Shown here in pieces: positions 61,268-64,000 of a stretch of DNA of 64,000 nucleotides. The position numbers and the translations under genes were made by a program. The notes beneath the pieces were generated by a model. The model ran no database searches and was not told where the DNA came from. It worked only from the letters and a program-made list of their open reading frames with translations. The first letter of the stretch is position 1. Every line of letters starts with the position of its first letter. Origin of the DNA: Azospirillum sp. TSH100 (GTDB taxonomy: Bacteria; Pseudomonadota; Alphaproteobacteria; Azospirillales; Azospirillaceae); the NCBI RefSeq assembly GCF_004923295.1, contig NZ_CP039637.1, positions 806,001 through 870,000 of the forward strand, read 5' to 3'.

Positions 61268-61942
61268 TCACTGCGCGAAGGCGCGAAGGCGCCGCTCGAA
61301 GTCCGCCGCCGCCGCCGGATCCGCCGCCAGCCCGTGACGCACGATCTCAGCACCGCCGAAACGGACCGCCAGTTCCGTCACGCTTCCCGGTCCCCAGGCG
61401 AAAAAGCTGCGCACCTGCAAATCCATGGCGTCACGACCGTCCGCGTCCATGAAGGGCCACAGTGCGAAGCCGCTCTGCAAGCGTCTCGGCATCGCCGAAG
61501 GATCGAAGGCTCCCGCAACGACAGCCATGCGCCAAGCGCGGGCGGCGTCCAGCGGGCGGTGGCGGAGTTGCTCGGCAAAGGCCAGCCGTTCCCAGGTCGC
61601 CGCGGCCAGAGGCGCCCCCAGGAGCGTCCGGTGCAGGTCGGCCACGGCGGCACCGAGCAGTTCCTCCCGCTCCGCCGGGCTGGCGGCACCTTGAAGCCCG
61701 GCGAGCCGCAGTGCCGCCGCCGCCGCCGCCGCCCGCGCCACACCAGACCGGGCCGCCTCGCGGCTCAGACCATCGGCGAAACCGGCCGGCGAGCTTTGCA
61801 CGGTGCGCGTGGTGCTGCGCAACAGCAGCCATTCCGCGTTCAGCCGTCCGGCGGAAAGGAGCAGAACAAGCAGTCCGCACAACACGGACACCGCGATGGC
61901 GGCTTTGGGAACCGGGGTCGGATGCGGTTCCCTCAAGCCCAT
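61268..61942 (-). CDS. Single-span membrane protein of the polysaccharide locus, unknown function
   Basis: 224 residues from ATG 61942 with AGGGCGG upstream; an ATG further upstream would overlap the co-polymerase gene. One membrane helix (about 16-36, AIAVSVLCGLLVLLLSAG) is followed by a soluble Ala/Arg-rich helical region, likely periplasmic. SPAEREELLGAAVADLHRTLLGAPLAAATWERLAFAEQL looks TPR-like. It lies between the Wzc-type gene (7-bp gap) and the ligase gene. I do not recognise a family; an assembly-factor role is inferred from position only. Confidence 0.6.
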   Translation of the reverse strand: MGLREPHPTPVPKAAIAVSVLCGLLVLLLSAGRLNAEWLLLRSTTRTVQSSPAGFADGLSREAARSGVARAAAAAAALRLAGLQGAASPAEREELLGAAVADLHRTLLGAPLAAATWERLAFAEQLRHRPLDAARAWRMAVVAGAFDPSAMPRRLQSGFALWPFMDADGRDAMDLQVRSFFAWGPGSVTELAVRFGGAEIVRHGLAADPAAAADFERRLRAFAQ

Positions 61943-61949
61943 CACCGCC

Positions 61950-64000
61950 CTAGTTGGTGTAATAGTTGCGGTGCTTGCCATAGTAATATCCCATGTCGCG
62001 GTAGCCGTAGCTGGCATGCTTTCGGACATTGACGCGGGTCAGAAGCACCCCGGCGAACTTCGCCTTTGCATCCTTCAGCATGCGGATCCCGGCAAGCACG
62101 CTTTCCCGCGGCGTGGTGTTCCAGCGCAGGCAGAACAGGGTGGCGTCGGCATGGCGCGCCAGGATCTGGACATCGGCGACCGACAGGACCGGCGGGCAAT
62201 CGAAGACGACCAGATCATAGGCCTCGCGCATCGCCTGCATGGTCCGGTGCACCGCGTCGGTCATGGCCAGCATGTCCACCGGCTTCCAGCCGCCGGGCTT
62301 TGCCGCCAGGATGTCGAGATCGGTCAAGGGATCGCGCATCACCGCGCTGCGGAAATCGACACCCTCGGTCAGCACCTCGGCCAGCGTCAGATCAGACGTC
62401 TTCCCCACCTTGGCGCTGATCGACGCACGACGCATATCGGCATCGACCAGCAGCACCTTCAGGCCCAGCATTGCGGCGGTTCGTCCGATCGACAGCGACG
62501 TCAGGCTTTTGCCTTCATCGGGTACCGTCGAGGTGATGACCAGGGTCTTCGGTTCGGGACGGTCCGGCGGATGGCGGATGGCGAACCAGGCGATGCGGAA
62601 CGCTTCGGCATAGGAGGAGGCCGGGCGTTCCACGATGTAGGCGGCGACATTGCCGCCCGGCACGTTGATCTGCGGCACGAGTCCGAGCGCCGGCAGGCCG
62701 GTCAGCTGCTCCAGCTGGTCCTTCGTCCGGATGGTGTTGTCGAACTTCTCGACCAGCAGCACCAGAACGATGGCCGACATCATTCCAGCCAATGTGGCCG
62801 CCATGATCAGCATGAATTTCTTGGGCGAGGTGGGAGACCGGGGACGCTCGGAAAAGGAGATGATGCGGGCATCCGGCTGCTGAATCGTCTCCTGCTGATC
62901 GGTTTCCTTGAAGCGGCTGAGGAAGGTTTCATAGAGGATGCGGTTGGCCTGGGCCTCCCGCTCCAGTTCACGCAGACCGATTTCCGCCTTGTTCTGGCTC
63001 AGGGACAGCGTCTCGATCTCCCGGATCTCGCGGGTCATCGACCGTTCGCGGTCCTGGAGAACGGCCAATTCGCTGCGCTGCCCCTGGATCAGCCGGCCGA
63101 TCTCGGTGGAGATCTTGCTGCGGATCTCCCCCAACTCGGCATTGATCTTGGCGATCTGGGGATGGCGCGTGCCATAGCGCGACGCAAGGTCCGAGGCTTG
63201 CCCCGCAAGCGTCGCCTCCTGTTCCCTCAGCCGGGAGAGGAAGGAGGAGTCGAGCAGGTCGTCGGCCCCCGCCCCCCGCCCAGCACGGCCTGTCGCCTCC
63301 AGCCGCGCGATCCTGGCCGTCACCTCGGCCCTTTTGGTCTGGGTCTCCACCAAACGCGAATTCAGCTCGGTCAGCTTCTGTTGAGTGGCGGGGACCCCGC
63401 TGCTTTCCAGAAGATTGTGGGTGGAGCGATAGGTGCTGATCGCCTGTTCGCTTTTGGCAAGGTCCCGGCGCAATCCGTCCAGCCGTTCGTTGAGCCAGCC
63501 GGTGGCATAACGGACCGCCTGGAATTTGGCCTCGAGCTGCTCGGTGATGTAGTGCTCGGCGAAGGCGTTGGCGATGCGGGTCGCCGTGGCCGGATTGTTC
63601 GACCGGTAGGAGATGCGGATGACCATCGACTGCGGAATGGCGGAGACCCCCAATCCGCTGCGCAACCTTTCGATCACATCGTCGCGCTTGAGCGCTTCGG
63701 CTTCGGCCGGCGTCGGCTCCACCGGAGCCGGTGCCTCCAGCGACAGCATTTCCCGCAGTTGATCGACGCCCTCCCGCAGCGAAGCGAAATCGAACAGCGA
63801 CGGCTGCTTCGGCCGGAGAGCCGTGTTGAATTCAGGATCGTCGTAGAGGTTGAGGGCATCGGCCACCCGCGTGGCGAGCGTGCGTGACTGGAGAACCTCC
63901 ACCTCGCTGGTGACCGTGACCAGTTGAGGGGAGAGCTGGGACAGGATCTCCTTGATGTCGAGGATTCGCGTCCGCCGGCTGTCGATCATCACCTCCGCGG
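61950..64000 (-). CDS. Wzc-type polysaccharide co-polymerase/tyrosine kinase, N-terminus outside window
   Basis: Partial gene: the frame stays open to the right edge, about 683 codons visible. The N-terminal Wzz transmembrane start is missing. A long coiled-coil periplasmic region (about 130-380 of the visible part) ends in a second membrane helix (KKFMLIMAATLAGMMSAIVLVLLVEKF). The BY-kinase domain has Walker A VITSTVPDEGKSLTS, Walker A' VLLVDADMRR and Walker B LVVFDCPPVL. The last 25 residues form a Tyr cluster (YGYRDMGYYYGKHRNYY), the usual autophosphorylation tail. It controls chain length and export and heads the leftward operon as far as seen. Confidence 0.9.
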   Translation of the reverse strand, partial: AEVMIDSRRTRILDIKEILSQLSPQLVTVTSEVEVLQSRTLATRVADALNLYDDPEFNTALRPKQPSLFDFASLREGVDQLREMLSLEAPAPVEPTPAEAEALKRDDVIERLRSGLGVSAIPQSMVIRISYRSNNPATATRIANAFAEHYITEQLEAKFQAVRYATGWLNERLDGLRRDLAKSEQAISTYRSTHNLLESSGVPATQQKLTELNSRLVETQTKRAEVTARIARLEATGRAGRGAGADDLLDSSFLSRLREQEATLAGQASDLASRYGTRHPQIAKINAELGEIRSKISTEIGRLIQGQRSELAVLQDRERSMTREIREIETLSLSQNKAEIGLRELEREAQANRILYETFLSRFKETDQQETIQQPDARIISFSERPRSPTSPKKFMLIMAATLAGMMSAIVLVLLVEKFDNTIRTKDQLEQLTGLPALGLVPQINVPGGNVAAYIVERPASSYAEAFRIAWFAIRHPPDRPEPKTLVITSTVPDEGKSLTSLSIGRTAAMLGLKVLLVDADMRRASISAKVGKTSDLTLAEVLTEGVDFRSAVMRDPLTDLDILAAKPGGWKPVDMLAMTDAVHRTMQAMREAYDLVVFDCPPVLSVADVQILARHADATLFCLRWNTTPRESVLAGIRMLKDAKAKFAGVLLTRVNVRKHASYGYRDMGYYYGKHRNYYTN

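Noticed and set aside
1..64000. CRISPR arrays, tRNA or rRNA genes, transposases, phage genes
   Set aside because: I looked for regularly spaced repeats, transposase and integrase motifs and conserved RNA stretches and found none.

Overview
The window looks like a chromosome or large-replicon segment of a GC-rich alphaproteobacterium, most likely Azospirillum or a close Rhodospirillales relative. This is inferred from base composition and gene content (lignin-aromatic catabolism, many one-component regulators, a soluble chemoreceptor, an exopolysaccharide locus). I see no rRNA, tRNA, CRISPR array, insertion sequence or prophage.

1-10372, hydroxycinnamate and vanillate catabolism. A leftward unit encodes vanillin dehydrogenase, feruloyl-CoA hydratase/lyase, feruloyl-CoA synthetase and an aromatic-acid MFS importer. 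A second leftward unit encodes the vanillate demethylase oxygenase, a GntR regulator and the start of the reductase, which runs off the left edge. A MarR regulator sits between them. A soluble methyl-accepting chemotaxis protein lies upstream of vdh and shares an upstream sequence motif with it. Together the genes take ferulate to vanillin, vanillate and protocatechuate.

10566-28909, amine and amide catabolism. A small-molecule kinase is translationally coupled to a class III PLP enzyme resembling phospho-lyases. Next come TetR and AraC regulators, then a glutamylputrescine-oxidase-like flavoprotein, a cupin, an APC permease and an aldehyde dehydrogenase. These are followed by an SphA-like outer-membrane protein, an MFS carrier, an amidase and an AraC regulator. 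The region ends with a GntR/UTRA regulator divergent from an unusual 786-residue PHP-like protein. Two pairs of 21-bp-period direct repeats lie upstream of the oxidase gene and look like AraC-family operators.

28958-42974, organosulfur island. The leftward arm is amidohydrolase - SsuD-like monooxygenase - SfnB-like dehydrogenase. The rightward arm is FMN reductase - SfnG-like dimethylsulfone monooxygenase - a complete LIV-type ABC transporter - SfnB. Between the arms lies a sigma-54 activator fused to an SsuA-like sulfonate-binding domain. Each arm has a near-consensus sigma-54 promoter preceded by the same GCTGCA-N2-TGCAGC inverted repeat. I regard this self-contained circuit as the most interesting system in the window.

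43160-64000, exopolysaccharide locus. It contains two Wzy/ligase-like membrane proteins, a flippase fused to a WecG/TagA glycosyltransferase, GT4 enzymes, a GT2-GT4 fusion, three methyltransferases, two NodB-type deacetylases and two kinase-like proteins. It also holds a single-span membrane protein and a Wzc-type co-polymerase/tyrosine kinase that runs off the right edge. From 61942 leftwards to 50036 the genes overlap or nearly touch, which indicates one long operon.
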